Assembly (NCBI GenBank): GCA_009733575.1
Contig: ML769578.1
Span: 1-64,000, forward strand
Origin: Gymnopus androsaceus JB14
Lineage: Eukaryota > Basidiomycota > Agaricomycetes > Agaricales > Omphalotaceae
Direction: 5' to 3'
DNA: 64,000 bases
Made by a program: the position numbers and the translations under genes. Below, piece after piece: positions 9,960-22,564 of the stretch (its first letter is position 1; the number at the start of each line of letters is the position of its first letter). The notes beneath the pieces are model-generated. The model ran no database searches, was not told the DNA's origin, and saw only the letters and a program-made list of their open reading frames with translations.

Positions 9960-11440
9960 TGCCACATAGAATGTAGCTACCCTTATATACTGGTACATCT
10001 CGGAAAAATACTAAAACAAAGGAATAATATGAAAGAGATCGAGACATGTACATAAATGTAAAATAATAAATAATCTTCCTCAATAAATCATCTCGGCACA
10101 CCTAATCTTCGGGAAATCCATATCTCGGAATGGCAATGCTTGGAATTTGGTCCTAGATGAACTCGAGTCACTTTCTTTTGCCTCGGAAACTGTGCAGGTC
10201 CTCCAAATTGATGACTCGGTGAAGTTCTATGGTGTTCGAAACATTCCATGAACAGCCCTCGGAAGTACTCGCTATGGGAAAAAGTAACCGGAATTGCACT
10301 TATGCAGCTATTACTCCAGCAAAATGAAGTATTGTCTTGGGTTAAAGGTACCTGTTCAACATTTTGAGATGTCCTCTCAACCCTCAATACCAAGAATAAG
10401 TCACCTTATATATTTTACCTTGTGAATTAACTTAAATTTCTGTAAAACTCCCAAAGTAGTGATTTTTCTGCCAAAATGAGTATAATATAGCAAAGGTCAT
10501 AGTCCAAATTGGGACTCCAGATGAGTACTATGATGAGATGGGATGTACTAGAGTGTACTACAGTAATCTTGGCCTAATACAAAGCTGTAGGTAGTGTGAT
10601 TTTATAGACTAAAATATAATTTCCGGTTACTTTTTCCCATAGTGAGTATATCCATCTTTGCCTCGCCAATAGCGAGCTAGACATTATGCCTAGTTCCGTG
10701 TGGACTCAAGCCTAGATGCCTTGTAGCACATGGATCTCGGAACAACACTGAAGCTTGGACAGGAATTATTCCTAGTCATTCCTTGCTTTAAGAGTGATTG
10801 CAATGAGGTTGATCAGGTGGCCGCATTGGTGATGCCGTGGCAGGTATACCTCGGCACCCTCTAGCAATATGCAACCCAAAAACACACCATCAATTACATT
10901 TGCCTCGGAGTCCTAATGGAGCCTCGGGCATCCAGCTAGTACAACATTTGGTCTCGGAGAGTTTAGCTCGCCTAGATGATTCTGTCATCCATGTTGCTTT
11001 TATCATCTTGGTCAAAAGACTTGTGACATCGCGGGAGTATTTCCATTCATCGCGGCAGCTCCGGGCCGGAGTTACCGGACATTCCGCGACGAGATTGCCT
11101 AGGCAAGCTTTCATCTTGTCAAGAGTTTTCATCTCGGCAGAGTAACATTGTAAATTTTGTATAACCAACTCGTTGGGCTGCATCAAGTGCTGCCTCGGAA
11201 ACTTCAATCCCTCGGGTATGTCTTTTGATTGTCTAGCCTAGTAATAATTATATGTGGGCTTGGAATAGCCTTGCTCATCAACTCGGTATCCGCCGAGCTT
11301 GACTTGCTACACCATACAATGCATAGGACTTGGAACGAGATGCATTCACAAAGTTAAGTGAGATACCATTAACGTGTACCATCACTCTGCAATCTCTAGA
11401 GTACAATAGACTCTCAATAGACTTCAACTATCAGCTCGGG
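9960..11440. repeat. Region enriched in CTCGG motifs, possible subterminal repeats of a large DNA transposon
   Basis: CTCGG, usually as CCTCGGAA, TCTCGGAA or ACTCGG, recurs about 18 times in 1.5 kb, mostly in one orientation, in otherwise AT-rich DNA. Examples are near 9987, 10092, 10124, 10192, 10735, 10848, 10902, 10952, 11132 and 11193. Such spaced short motifs are typical of transposase-binding subterminal regions, but I cannot locate matching termini. Frames across it are not convincing. Confidence 0.45.
10268..10646. mobile_element. 379-bp mariner-like MITE with TA target duplication
   Basis: Terminal inverted repeats of about 26 bp: CTCGCTATGGGAAAAAGTAA at the left, matched inverted by TTACTTTTTCCCATAGTGAG at the right. 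TA (10266-10267 and 10647-10648) flanks both ends. Non-coding. Confidence 0.8.
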
Positions 11441-11536
11441 CTCACTATAGTTCTCAGTATAACCGTATTGAGTTTAATACAGAATCTAGGATTATCAATT
11501 CTGTACAGTTTCAGCTTTAGCCAAAAAATCGGCGTA

Positions 11537-12343
11537 TCACCCCTCTGCCAGCAGTCCCATTTCCCATAGGACATAATGGGTAACATGCACCAGGTCAGCC
11601 CATGTACAATGATTTGCTGCAAGGAGATCCTGTAGTCTAAGTGTGGTCTCCGAGGATGGTTGCAGTCCAATTAGCCCTCCCAACCAGTCCAACTCTATAA
11701 GGGACAAGGAGGGTTGCCTTGTCCTTGATATGAAGTCCCCCATTATACTACTCCTTTGCCTTTGGGAACTGGTGTCAGACTGTTGAGCCTCCAAACTTTG
11801 ATGTTCTCTCTCAGGGACTGCTTGCAGTGTATCACAAAGCTCTGGTGGAGGTCCTTGGGCATGTCTCCCCCTCAGCAATGGTGAGATGTCTGTTGGGCAG
11901 TATATTCCTACTCCCATTGACATTGTATGTAACAGCCTTTGACCCTGATTATTATCCAGGCTAAATCCTGATGATGCTGGCAGTGCAGGTAGGCCCAGGT
12001 GGAACACCAAAGTGGGTGGTTGAAGGGTCTGAATGTGTTGACCCTGTGCAACTGTCTGAATGGGCATATGCTGGCAATCAGGAGGGGTGTAGGTTACCGC
12101 TGCTGTTGGAGGGGTAACCTCAGCAGGTAGCAATCCAAGGAATCTGCTAGTGGTAGGCTCTTGTGATCCTGCAGAAAGGCATTGCCCTCCTGCTCCCCAT
12201 TGGGAATTCCCAAAGTCTGGCACTTCTTGGTTTTTTTGTGCGTCACCCTCCCATTGTCCCATAGTGGACAAGGGTGATACTGTGAACGTCCCCAACATAT
12301 TTGACAACAGTTTGGTCTTGATATTGTGTAAGACCCGGGTCAA
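11537..12343 (-). CDS. Unknown protein, possibly transposon-associated
   Basis: An uninterrupted 268-codon frame on the minus strand. The sequence is rich in Gln, Ser, Pro and Leu and ends with LLAANHCTWADLVHVTHYVL and a short tail. No family recognised, no signal peptide or membrane segment. The likely start is an internal Met (MGQWEGDAQKN) or the first Met at 12343. It sits between transposon relics, so it may be part of a mobile element or a chance frame. Its length in an AT-rich setting is the main argument for it. Confidence 0.35.
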   Translation of the reverse strand: MTRVLHNIKTKLLSNMLGTFTVSPLSTMGQWEGDAQKNQEVPDFGNSQWGAGGQCLSAGSQEPTTSRFLGLLPAEVTPPTAAVTYTPPDCQHMPIQTVAQGQHIQTLQPPTLVFHLGLPALPASSGFSLDNNQGQRLLHTMSMGVGIYCPTDISPLLRGRHAQGPPPELCDTLQAVPEREHQSLEAQQSDTSSQRQRSSIMGDFISRTRQPSLSLIELDWLGGLIGLQPSSETTLRLQDLLAANHCTWADLVHVTHYVLWEMGLLAEG

Positions 12344-12589
12344 AGGTCTTGGGGTTGTACATAGTGTATGTGAAATAGCCTAGTTAATAGACCAGGCAGG
12401 CATGATCCATGATCGAATATGTGTGCAGGTGACTAGAAATAGTGGAATCGGTGATAAGAGACCCTAAGCCCCCAAAGGGAGATGAGTGAGTCAAGTCAGG
12501 TGAGCTGGGGTCATCCAAGATGATGACAGTGCATGGATTGCTATATGAGCTTGCTGGCAGTCTAAAGTTGACAAAGTAGTCAAGAAGTA

Positions 12590-13062
12590 GTCATGGGCAA
12601 GAATCATGAATCATCAAGGATACTCTAGTCATGATCCTTAAAAATGATTCTAGGATAGAGTCATACTACCCAAAAAAAAGATCATGACTCTACTCCAGAG
12701 TAGAGTTAGAATCACCTGGTTTGGGACATAGGATACTCTAGCAAAGATACTCTTAATTACTGACCATGTGTTGTATATGTTATATTGTCAGTAAAATGTA
12801 TCGGAAACATCAATATTGCTACTTGTGAGGGTTATATACTAATATTTAATACATCTAATAAAACACACATATTGAGTTATTCAATGTTTACTCTAGAGTA
12901 TCCTTGGATTGATTTGACTCTTGACTCTAGGATAGGATCACCTAGAATCACTTGTGCTTAAGTGATTCTACCCATGGCTAGAGTTAAGATCATGGGCTTT
13001 GGAGTGAGAGTATCCTAGCAAAGAGTCAAGAGTCAGATAGAGTCATGATTCTTGCCCATGAC
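12590..13062. mobile_element. 473-bp mariner-like MITE with TA target duplication
   Basis: GTCATGGGCAAGAATCATGA at 12590 is repeated inverted ending at 13062. TA flanks both ends (12588-12589 and 13063-13064). The interior repeats GAGTC/TAGAGTC motifs. Non-coding. Confidence 0.8.
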
Positions 13063-13389
13063 TATCAAGAAGATGTCACCAGAACAAGTGTATATTGAGT
13101 AAAAGTAGAATAAGAACAGAGTAAACAGAGATATAGAGGAAAACAGGAATCAAGAGCAAAAGTAGTTAATATCAAGACAAGGCCTATCCAACAAGGGTAT
13201 TGGGCCTTTATAGGTACAGTAGGGATGTATAAATGTACAGTGCGCAAGTGATCATGGCTGAAATCAAGGAAGGTTGGGTGTCAGGCCAATGTTTATGGGT
13301 ATAGGAAGTGAATAGTAAGGGGAAACAATAGGGGTTTGAGAAGAGGGTAGTGGTAATTGGTGGTACAGGGCATGACAGAAGAGCATGAT

Positions 13390-14626
13390 TATTCACCAGA
13401 TGGACATGAAATCTGCTTATCTTTATGGGAAATTGGACAACAATGAGCACATCTATATGAAGGCGCTTCCAGGCATTGATATAGGGGTAAAACCAGGTCA
13501 AACATTATGGCTTAAACTTGCACTTTACAGACTTAAACAAGCCAGTTGACAATGGTACATGTGATTCAGGGAAATCATGACCCAACTTAGGTTTAAACAG
13601 TCTGATTTTGATCATGCTGTTTTCTATCAAGCTAATCCCTTCACCATCATTTTTATACATCTTGCCAATATGACATTGGTTACCAAAATTCTGGCCATCA
13701 TGGAAAAGCTGAAGAAAGATATTGGGGCAATAATCAAAGTTGTTGATTCTGGAGAAATCCATTGGCTACTTGGGATCAAGATCCAAAGATCTCTCCATAA
13801 CAGGACAATTCACTTATCCCAGTGATCATACATTGACACCATACTCTCTTGCTATGGATTCATGGATATAAAGCCACTCTATTCCCTTCAATCCCCACAT
13901 CCATCTTTTCAAAGACCAGTCACATAAAATGGTCAAGGAAAGTGCTTTCATGCACAACAAACCCTACAGAGAGGTCCTTGGTACTCTCCAATACTTATCT
14001 GTTGCTATGAGACCTGATATCACCTATGTGGTCTCTATCCTTGCTTGCTTTTCTCAGAACCTTGGCATCACTCACTGGAATGGTGTATGCCATGTCTACA
14101 CCTATCTCAAATACACTCAAGATTTTTTGGCTTAGTTCCTGCAGGGAGCAGGAAGATAGAGTTCTAGGCTATTTGAATGCCAATGGTATGTCCTAAGAGG
14201 ACCAACATGCCATTTCTGGGTACATTTTTATGTTGAATGGCAGAGCAGTGTCTTGGTCATTGAAACAACAAGATACCATTTCCTTATCCACCATGGAAGC
14301 CAAGTATATTGCTTTGACCCATGTGGCAAAGGAAGCGATCTGGCTTAGGAACCTTTTATTGGAAATCTTTGGTCCTATAACTCACCTGATCTCTATCATG
14401 TCAGATAATCACTCAGCCATTGCATTGGCAAAGGATGATTGTTTTCATGCAAGGACCAAACACATTGATATCTGATACCACTTTATCTGCTACATCATTG
14501 AGGAAGGTAAAATTTGTCTCACTTACTGCCCAACCAAAAACATGATGGCAAATATCTTCACCAAAGCCTTACCTTCAATGAAAGCCAAACACTTCGCTGC
14601 ATCCATGGGACTTGCAAAGGTTTGAG
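13390..14626 (+). pseudogene. Ty1/copia pol relic: reverse transcriptase to RNase H
   Basis: Degenerate frames encode copia hallmarks in order. MDMKSAYLYGKLD and LYRLKQA are from reverse transcriptase; IHWLLGIKI is from the connection region; YREVLGTLQYLSVAMRPDI is the typical post-RT block. SWSLKQQDTISLSTMEAKY, with DNHSAIALAKD, is RNase H. Multiple stops and frameshifts (for example after 13825 and 14135) make it dead. Gag, protease and integrase are missing upstream. A polypurine tract (GAGGGGGA, 14624-14631) and an LTR follow directly. It is much older than the copia at 27074. Confidence 0.85.
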
Positions 14627-14632
14627 GGGGAG

Positions 14633-14995
14633 TGTTGGAATATCAAAGGTAATTTTGTCTATCAAACTATTCATGGAATGCTTTCTTGTAGTATCCACTT
14701 GTTTGTATCACCATCCCATGCACTCCACTACTATTTTCTCGCAGTCTCCACTTAGTCTCTCACCATATCCACTTACTATCTTGCAGTACCCACTTTACTG
14801 TATGCACAGTAGCCACAGATATTCATGCAGTAGCCACTTTCCCAATATATTGTTTGTACTTAGGACTGTATATAAAGCCTAGTACCATACCCTGTAATAC
14901 CACCATTGTCTCCCATTGATCTGTGTGATCATTCTACTAAGTCCTGTGTGGACTTACTGCTGCTACTTCCTATTTAGGAAAGTAACTCTAATAGG
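14633..14995 (+). repeat. 3' LTR of the copia relic (right edge approximate)
   Basis: Begins TGTTGGAATATC right after the polypurine tract, the expected LTR start. It contains a TATATAA box near 14870 and a typical R-region-like tail. The 5' LTR is not in the window, so the 3' boundary cannot be fixed by comparison. Confidence 0.6.
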
Positions 14996-15734
14996 GAATC
15001 CCTTCCTCTACCTCACCCAAGGCATGTTTCTCATCCTCATGCTTTGAAAGCATATGAACATACAGCAGGTGACAACATGGCTAAGTACTGAGAGTTCCAC
15101 AAAGCACCAGATTTTCTGCCACTGTTCAGCCCTAATGTCTTCCAGTTCCACTGAGCAGCTGATCAGGACTTGATGGTCTGCAGAACATCAACTGATAATC
15201 TTCAGTTTTGTTTTATGGCTGAGAAAATTAATTAACTTTGGGCATGAAAGGGGAAAGATTAAAATTTTTTGCAAGCCAGATAATGGAATCTTCTCTGAAG
15301 GAAAAGTATTGTCAAAAGGGATTATTCCCACATAATTTCACAGGTGGGATATCTATTGTGAAAGGGATTTTTTCTTCCCCATGAAAGGTAATATATTCTG
15401 AAACTATTTTTGGACAGGAAATTAGCTGTAAAAGATATAAGCCAAAAATATCTCCAAGTCCCAATAAAGGTCCTTTCTGGCTCAGGAAATTTACTGTGAA
15501 AGGTTATTTTTCCTCTAACTTTTCTCAATCATTTTCCAGATCTATATAAACAGGGTAGACCCTCTTGATACTCTGACACTGACTGTGGTCAGCTATTGCT
15601 AGTTTTCTCTTGCTATCCTCCATATTCCTCTACCTCCCCAGCCCCAACCTACTAGGCTTCTACTTTTATGACCTCTTTCACAATGCCTGCCTTGACTCAT
15701 CAAATCTAAAACCTTGACTGCAAGCAAATTCACC
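14996..15734. other. Non-coding, nothing delimited
   Basis: AT-rich. Loosely repeated GAAAGG-ATTTTTCC motifs occur between 15300 and 15520 but no clear element borders. Confidence 0.4.
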
Positions 15735-16865
15735 AATAAATGCTGACATGGCCTTGGGAGGGGGTCTGAGAAGTCCTTATGATCAATTTCTTTTTGTACT
15801 GTAGAGGCTCTGGGGGTGGGATAATTCTACTGAACACCCATTGATTTGAAACAACCCTTATGACAATCCCTTTGTATCTCATGATTGCCAGTCACGCCAG
15901 ATGTTGACTGGGATGAGAACTTTGACATGTGTGCTGTCCAGCATCCAATGCAACCAATCACACAGCTGGAACCTTTTCAGCACAGTACAGGTTTTTTTTC
16001 AGGAGTGTGGCAATGACTCGGATGAACAAGAGTAGCTACGGATATGTATAGTATTTCCTAGGTGCATCTTTCTTTACTTGTATAATCCCAGACTCTCTAA
16101 CTTTTCTATAAGCTAGATATGGGCCTTTGTTGCCGTGGCTGGAGTTCAAACTTTGGAACATGGTTTGAACCGCTAGGTCTAGGTTGTGCATCAACCAGTA
16201 CCACCAAATTGACAGCGGACCGTGACACAGCGCGACTCATGACATACGGATACCCATGGCCATCATATGTACCTTAAACCCATGTAAACCTCCCAACCCT
16301 GTTCATGTTCTCATTTCGCTACTATACACACTTAGATTTTATGACCAATACTTTATAACTTTTGAACTATTTTCTGTGACCCGCTGCAAGACTGGTGTGA
16401 CTGTCACTGTCCTGCCAGAGTTCTTAAGGTTGTGAGAACCCAACAACTCCTTCAACAGGGTTTTTGAGTAGAATTATCCTTCTAGGTCACTTCAGCCTGT
16501 GAAATTTGGCAGTAAAAATCATTTGAAGCACTCAGTATCTCAAATATCCCTGAAAAACATGGATTTTATAGGATATGATGCAATTTTCTACCAATTTGGT
16601 ACATTTATCAGAAATTATTGTCAATGTAAGTTTACTTACACTAGGTTGAATTGAACTTAGACTAACTGTTGAGTATTAAAGTGCCTCTAGAAATGATGTT
16701 CAGAGGTGCAAAGAAGGAAAAATTGCTATGTAATACAAATTTGAAGTTGAAATCCTCTGAAGTGTGGGAAAATTTGGCTATATATGGGCTGTGGAGGAGG
16801 GGGCTTCAAGAATCCTGATCACCAAAATACAAGGTCATGCTGGGACTTAGTGGGGTGGACACCCT
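15735..16865. repeat. Old dispersed repeat split by a younger insertion (inverted copy at 39755-40255)
   Basis: 15735-15828 and 16480-16865 together match the reverse complement of 39755-40255. Shared blocks include TGATGCAATTT, CAAATTTGAAGTTG and GTCTGAGAAGTCCTTATG. The 651 bp in between are absent from the other copy. Identity is roughly 75-85% by eye. No coding capacity seen. Confidence 0.75.
15829..16479. mobile_element. 651-bp element inserted into the old repeat
   Basis: Ends are GGATAATTCTACT and its inverse AGTAGAATTATCC. The uninterrupted copy at 39755-40255 defines the insertion point (GGGGTG/TTCTAGG). No clear target duplication and no coding frame. Confidence 0.65.
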
Positions 16866-17852
16866 TGGTACCATAAGCCCTCCAGAATTTTTTCTTATGG
16901 TATGGCTACGGTACAGAATGGACCTGTAATCAGTATTGTTTTGATGGTCGATCCGAGTCAATGGCCGTCTAGACACTTGCATTGACTGACGGCGTCCAGA
17001 CGGCATCCAGACGTGTCTATGCACGTGCATATTGCGTCCATGTGCATGCATTCGTTGTCTCTAGCGCCTACTTGATCCAAGCACCTAATTCTTGTAGTGC
17101 AACTTCACTGCTAAAAAGTGAACTCGAGCCAGGACCTCCGGAGTCATTCTAGAGTATCAATAAATAGACTTTACTCTTGAAATATCATTGCTAAAGTATG
17201 GTAGTATATGCAATACAGCATACAGAGTTGATTTACTGCTATAGACGGCTATAGACTGACTTGGACTTGATCAGATGCGGACGGACTTAGTTTGACTGAT
17301 GCCGTCCGGACGGCGTCCATAACAACACTGCCCGTAATGCACCGTAATTCATACGGCCGTAACCGTATAGGGTATGGTGCGGATTCTTACTCAGATGAAG
17401 AATGTTAATGGGCAACAGCTGCATATAAATACCTAGATCATACACAGAAAAAAAACAGGACTATTGTAGCATAAGAAATATGTCTGGTTAGAAAGAATAA
17501 GAGAAAAATGCCCATCCTCAGATGAAGAATACTAGTATTCAACAGTGAACATGGGAATCAAAGGTACCTATTGAAGATGCCAAGGCAGAGAATACGTAAT
17601 ATAGTCCAACACCATCAAACAAACAAGTCGATGATATTATCTTCAAGGTATTTGACTTTAGGGGTCCGATTTCTTTTGGAGAGCATTTACTGTAGGTGAG
17701 ATGTAGAGTGAAAGAGTGTGGAGTGTATATGGGGGATGGGGTGCATTTTTTATAGGCCGGGGGCACAAGGCGTAGCCCAATCCTACAATGAAGCTGTTGG
17801 CTCAATAGTGTTGGTGACTATTACAGATTCATCATTATGGTGAAATGTCTCT
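16866..17852. other. Non-coding with CCGTC/GACGG-rich inverted motifs
   Basis: Inverted blocks such as GACGGCGTCCAGACGGC (about 16989) and GCCGTCCGGACGGCGTCC (about 17302) suggest another decayed inverted-repeat element, but I cannot fix its ends. Confidence 0.4.
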
Positions 17853-19134
17853 TCAAGTGGTGATTTTTTCAAGCCCAAGATAATAATCACTGCCATTGGA
17901 TAAATTGGCTATATTCAGAAGAATTATTTGCATCAGTGTTGAGTATATGTAAATGGTTCTTACTGTAATTCCCCCAAAAAACTGGACTATGATACTATAT
18001 GCAATATCTAGTGGTGTGAATGCCACTGTGTAAGCATCAAGTACTGCAAAAATACAGGTCAAAACCTAATGCATGAATTGAACTTTAATATTTGTGCCAG
18101 GTAGTAACAATACTTGAAGATTTTTTACCTGCATAACGCAGAACAACGCTCCAGACTCAACAAGCAGTAGAAGCATTTTAACTGTTGGAGAGAATCTTTG
18201 GTTGGGGTTGGAGTATAATAGCTTTGTTAGGGCATGATGATACCTGTAATCTTTGATTTGAGTGAATCCAATACTTAAACTTGACTTTGCATACCATATC
18301 TTTATCCCTATTGCCAAAGTTGCTACCATATTTACACCCAGTGACAAAAAAAGTGAGGCGAAATTCATACGGCTATTGACTGTGTTTTGGCCAGGTTGGC
18401 CAGTTTCCAAATCTCCAGTGATACCAGACCCTAAATTTGTGACTTGAATGTATTCAGTATTGATAAATGTATTGAAATGGTTGAACAATTACTTAAATTC
18501 CCAATCATAAGCACAATTAGTGCATATCTTATGATTCTTGAGCTTTGCCACACAGCACAGGCTCTCCAAGCGACAGTTGCATCACTAACAAGAAGCTTCA
18601 TGAAATTCAGCAAAGATAAATCAATGAGTAAATCTGGTACTTGACAAGTACTACTACTTACAATTATGTTTTCAGGCCAGTTCTGTTGCAAAAACCAGAA
18701 AAAACCGGCAGTATTTCCAGTAATAGCCTGTTCTTGCAACCCCTCATTTGATGTTTGTACAAGGTAAAACTTAGTCAAAACTATTCCAGAACCTAAAAGG
18801 ACAATGGATTGCCAAGTGGTCATGAGAACCACAATTATCATAGAGCACAGTATAATTTTTCTTGCATATCCTTTGACACCTTTTATGCTATAATTCTTGA
18901 TTTAGTGAATTTTGATTGAGAACCAAAGAAGAGTATGCAAAACACAGTACAGGAAAAGATAAAATGCCATGACAGATAAGGGAATAAAAACACCTGTGAT
19001 AGCCATGTTAGCAAGTAATTGACAAAATAACAAAACTCTTCACCATAAAGCACACATAACACAATATAAGTAGAATTATAGAAAGAGATGGAGGTGGCCA
19101 TGTCCATGAGTAGCTCAACTTCAGACGGAGTCAT
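17853..19134 (-). pseudogene. Decayed multi-pass membrane protein gene of Agaricomycetes
   Basis: Starts at ATG 19134 (MTPSEVELLMDMATSISFYN), followed by exons with hydrophobic segments such as GVFIPLSVMAFYLFLYCVLH. Then come LLVSDATVAWRACAVWQSSR, FASLFLSLGVNMVATLAIGI, LLLLVESGALFCVMQ and DAYTVAFTPLDIAYSIIVQF. That order and the VAWRAC-W motif are typical of a large uncharacterised seven-helix-like family in mushrooms. Several introns have good GT-AG borders (first one 18994-19043). An in-frame TAA follows SIKIH in exon 2, and the last exon is ragged, so it is probably dead. Function in the family is unknown. Confidence 0.65.
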
Positions 19135-20927
19135 GCTGCAGGTTGTTATAGTACACAATGCTGAGTGTTGGATGTTGAGATGGATTACCACTTTCCATAG
19201 ACCACTCAAATTCTTATATACCGCTCTCAAATTACATGGCGGTGATTGAGGGCCCTGAAATAGGACAGTGCACACTTCAGATTCCGTTAAGTCAATTCAT
19301 CATTTGAATTCGAGCTCAATCTTTCTACCTTAGGCTCAGTAGAGGATTCAGGTACTGGTAATCTATGAAAGATGGCAACCACAACAGCTTCTAGGTTGGT
19401 CTGATGTCCCATATTTTGATCATCCCACTGCACCATGGTCCATCAAGTGAAGATCTGGTTGTTAATGTTTGCCTGTGCAGATGCGGCCGCCAATCTTGAC
19501 CCCAATGACAATTTCCCAGTCCACCAGAACTGAATTCAGAATTACTGAGTTCATCTGAAAAATTTAGCAAACTTGAAATTTACAATGATAATGTAAATAG
19601 AATTGCCTGCAAGGCATGCCGCAGCCCCGTGATGCATCACATAAGATCAGTCAGTTTCGAACATGTTTCGAATCAGTTTGTAAGATATCGGTTAAGAGAT
19701 GAACTGAAGTTTTTCTGAAGCAGACTACGGACTCAACTGCCAGTGTACGCTGCATGTATCAATGAAATATTCTTGGACTCTTGTTGGATTCAGAATCTGT
19801 CCCTCTCATACTCGCTCCATTGCGGATGTTTCGATTGGACATGAATTTGAATTACCGTTCATTATAACTGATCGTTGTAGTAGTTTGTTCCCTATCCGTT
19901 TGTTCCCTGTACCCTCACTGTGCCATTAAGACAACTGGAATACACTGTACTCTGAAAAATACTCCTATATCCAGTTCGATCAACTGAGATAAAGTGTAGG
20001 TCAGAACGCAGCTGGACAGCACTGGAGGCCGCTGGAACTCACCAAGATCCGAAACAAGTGGCAGTAAGTACCGCATCTTCATCGAAATAAAATACTTAGT
20101 GATATGCACGCGTACGAATCAAGGTAGTCCTTTCATTGAAGAATATGGACCTAGCACTGCATGCAAATTTCCGTAAGTTTTGCCAATTATGGCGAAGTGA
20201 GCAACTTGAATAAGTTACGTTCGCAGTCGTTAATGTAAAGATGGTCCATGATGATTCTCGAACGAGTCGAGCCAGAAAACAATGTGAGCAATGAGCCCTG
20301 CCCCCCCCCCCGACCCCGGATTCCGTTGGGGCTGTTTACAGCATATTCAAGTATAAGTTAGATAGTCATAGACGTAAGAACTGTTCCGCAGCTTATTCAA
20401 AGGTCCAAAAGCGCTGCACTAATCGGATGCATGTAGATTGATTGTTGCGGGAGGGAGAGTTCTACGGGAGGAAAATGAATGAAGTTGCGATCAGCTGCGG
20501 TCGCAGTTGTGGTAGCAGAAATTGAATCTGAATGATCTGAATGAATCCTGTAGCAGGTTGTGTCAGATTGGACCGGGTTTGATAGAGTCTGGGAATTAAT
20601 GACGAAGTAGAAGAGAGACTTGAAAGTAGTGTCGCAAGGAGAAGAAAGTCATGCTCCATCTCGTACGTACGGCCGCGCAGGAGTGAACCCAAGCCGAGAA
20701 TTCGAATTCCGGAGCTCTGCATCCCAACTTTTTGGTCGTTCCTTCTATTTCTCGGACTTGCACTGCGTCCCGTCTCCTGCATCTTTCCCTCCTCTCCTGT
20801 TGGTGTCGGCTGGGGTAGATAGTGGAGAGAGTTGAAGAGTGACGCTGGAAGTGGTGTCAGAAACAGTCAACGTCGTCCAGATAGCTTGAAAAGAGGTAGA
20901 AAAATGAAAACGAGGATCAAAAGACGG
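19135..20927. other. Non-coding, nothing recognised
   Basis: No convincing gene. A run of 12 cytosines lies near 20303-20314. Confidence 0.4.
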
Positions 20928-21165
20928 CATAGACGACAATCCATATTGAACGGCTCCCAAAGCCGTGAGTGGGGGTTACCAGCATCATGACCAAAATTAT
21001 GATATGTAATCAGCAAAACATGTATGATATGCCAGTCGATCAAGAGACGCATAGACGACAATCCATATTGAACGGCTCCCAAAGCCGTGAGTGGGGGTTA
21101 CCAGTATCATGACCAAAATTATGATATGTAAATCAGCAAAACATGTAAGATATGGCCAGTCCCTG
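20928..21165. repeat. 122-bp direct tandem duplication
   Basis: 20928-21049 is repeated at 21050-21165 with few changes; both units contain CATAGACGACAATCCATATT and GAGTGGGGGTTACCAG. High identity indicates a recent event. Confidence 0.85.
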
Positions 21166-21309
21166 ACAGTGCTGGACAGCATCGCGGCGCTCCGGGACAC
21201 AGATAGAATGGCCTGCGCCGGCCAGAGATCCCCAAATTATCTTATTTGGAAATAGAAACATGAGTTTATATCTTTAATAGCGCTGGAAATTTGGGCGTTG
21301 CTACAATGA

Positions 21310-21375
21310 ATCAAGTGCCCAACCGGGCGTCGGTTAGTTAGTCCGGCCGTCAGGCCAGAAAAAAAAAAAAGTTTG
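21310..21375. repeat. Relic of the hAT-like element at 48245-48748
   Basis: GGTTAGTTAGTCCGGCC followed by a poly-A run resembles, in opposite orientation, GGACTAACTAACC beside a poly-T run at 48675-48715. Only this ~65-bp part is recognisable. Confidence 0.45.
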
Positions 21376-22564
21376 CCAACACACCTCCGAATGACCGATT
21401 TCCGGGTCATTTTTTGAATGTTGTAGACCTTAGATTAGTTGAAAGGCCATCGATAGGCATTCGGGAGAGCTGCTGATATTCCTGGCCCTGAGATATCAGC
21501 TGGGTCCAAGCTGGGTCCAAGCTGGGTCTGGGGTTGATCTTGATGTTGACGCTGATGCAACATGAGAACCAAGCACTGGACATTCCAGTTGGAAGCGGAA
21601 GTGCATTGAATTAAGCAGTCTGTCAGACTGTATCTGTGCTGTGGGATTACTGTTTCAGTGGAAGACAAAGCAGTGCAGAGAGCTGTTCAGTGTCGAACAA
21701 AGGGATGTGAGATGGATTGGGTATGTGATATTGAATTTCATTAGATGGTTGTACTGATTTAAACACCTAGTATCATGTTTCTCTTGATTTCCGTTCCGAA
21801 ACTTGGGTCTGCGAGGCTTGTAGATGGTAACAGAAAGCAGAGGTAGTACTTGTTATAAATTATCTTATCTAGATATACCATATATATATATATACCATGG
21901 GAATGCTTATATATTTAGCTAAAAGGCCAGTTCCAAAAAGTTCAACCTGTGGTCAACTTTTCAAAAGTTTGCAGCCCCTTGCCACCTCTGGCAGACTTAT
22001 CTTGGATTTGGTATAAAGCTTCAGTCAGAGCAGGACCCAGACTTGTTTCTGCAGCTTTTGAATAGTAGTCCTTGTCTCAATCCTGCACTGTGTAAAATCA
22101 AAATAAATCACAAGCTATAGGTTTGTGAACAAGCCCTTTGGCTCCAGCCCGGGATGCCAAAGGCTGACCTTTGCTAGAAGGGGCTTGCTGAAAAGTGTCT
22201 CGGATGCCGGGAGTCTTCTTGAGTCCACGGAACTTGCAAAATCAGACCAAATCTCTTACTTTGAGAGACAAAGTTGTAGCTGCTAAAGAGGGATGTGTAC
22301 ATACTTATGAGGAGAAAAAACAATATTGCAATAAAATTTACATGTTCAATTGCACATTCCAGGAAATTGAAGCTCAACTTATACCATTCATAAAATATGT
22401 CCAGCTCAGTCTGGGGACAAATGGACTGGAAGATATAATAATTGTGTTCTGGTATGCTCAGGAAAAAAATTTCAATGTATTTAAAGAGCATAGAAATGCT
22501 TCAATGAGACAGCTGTAGCTGTGAGATTAACACATTACAGCCCAATAAGTCTCAGGCACAAGTA
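21376..22564. other. Non-coding, nothing recognised
   Basis: One 107-codon frame (22195-22518) lacks any family resemblance and is not called. Confidence 0.35.

Noticed and set aside
22195..22518. 107-codon plus-strand frame
   Set aside because: No recognisable motif, and an antisense frame of the same length exists; not supported as a gene.
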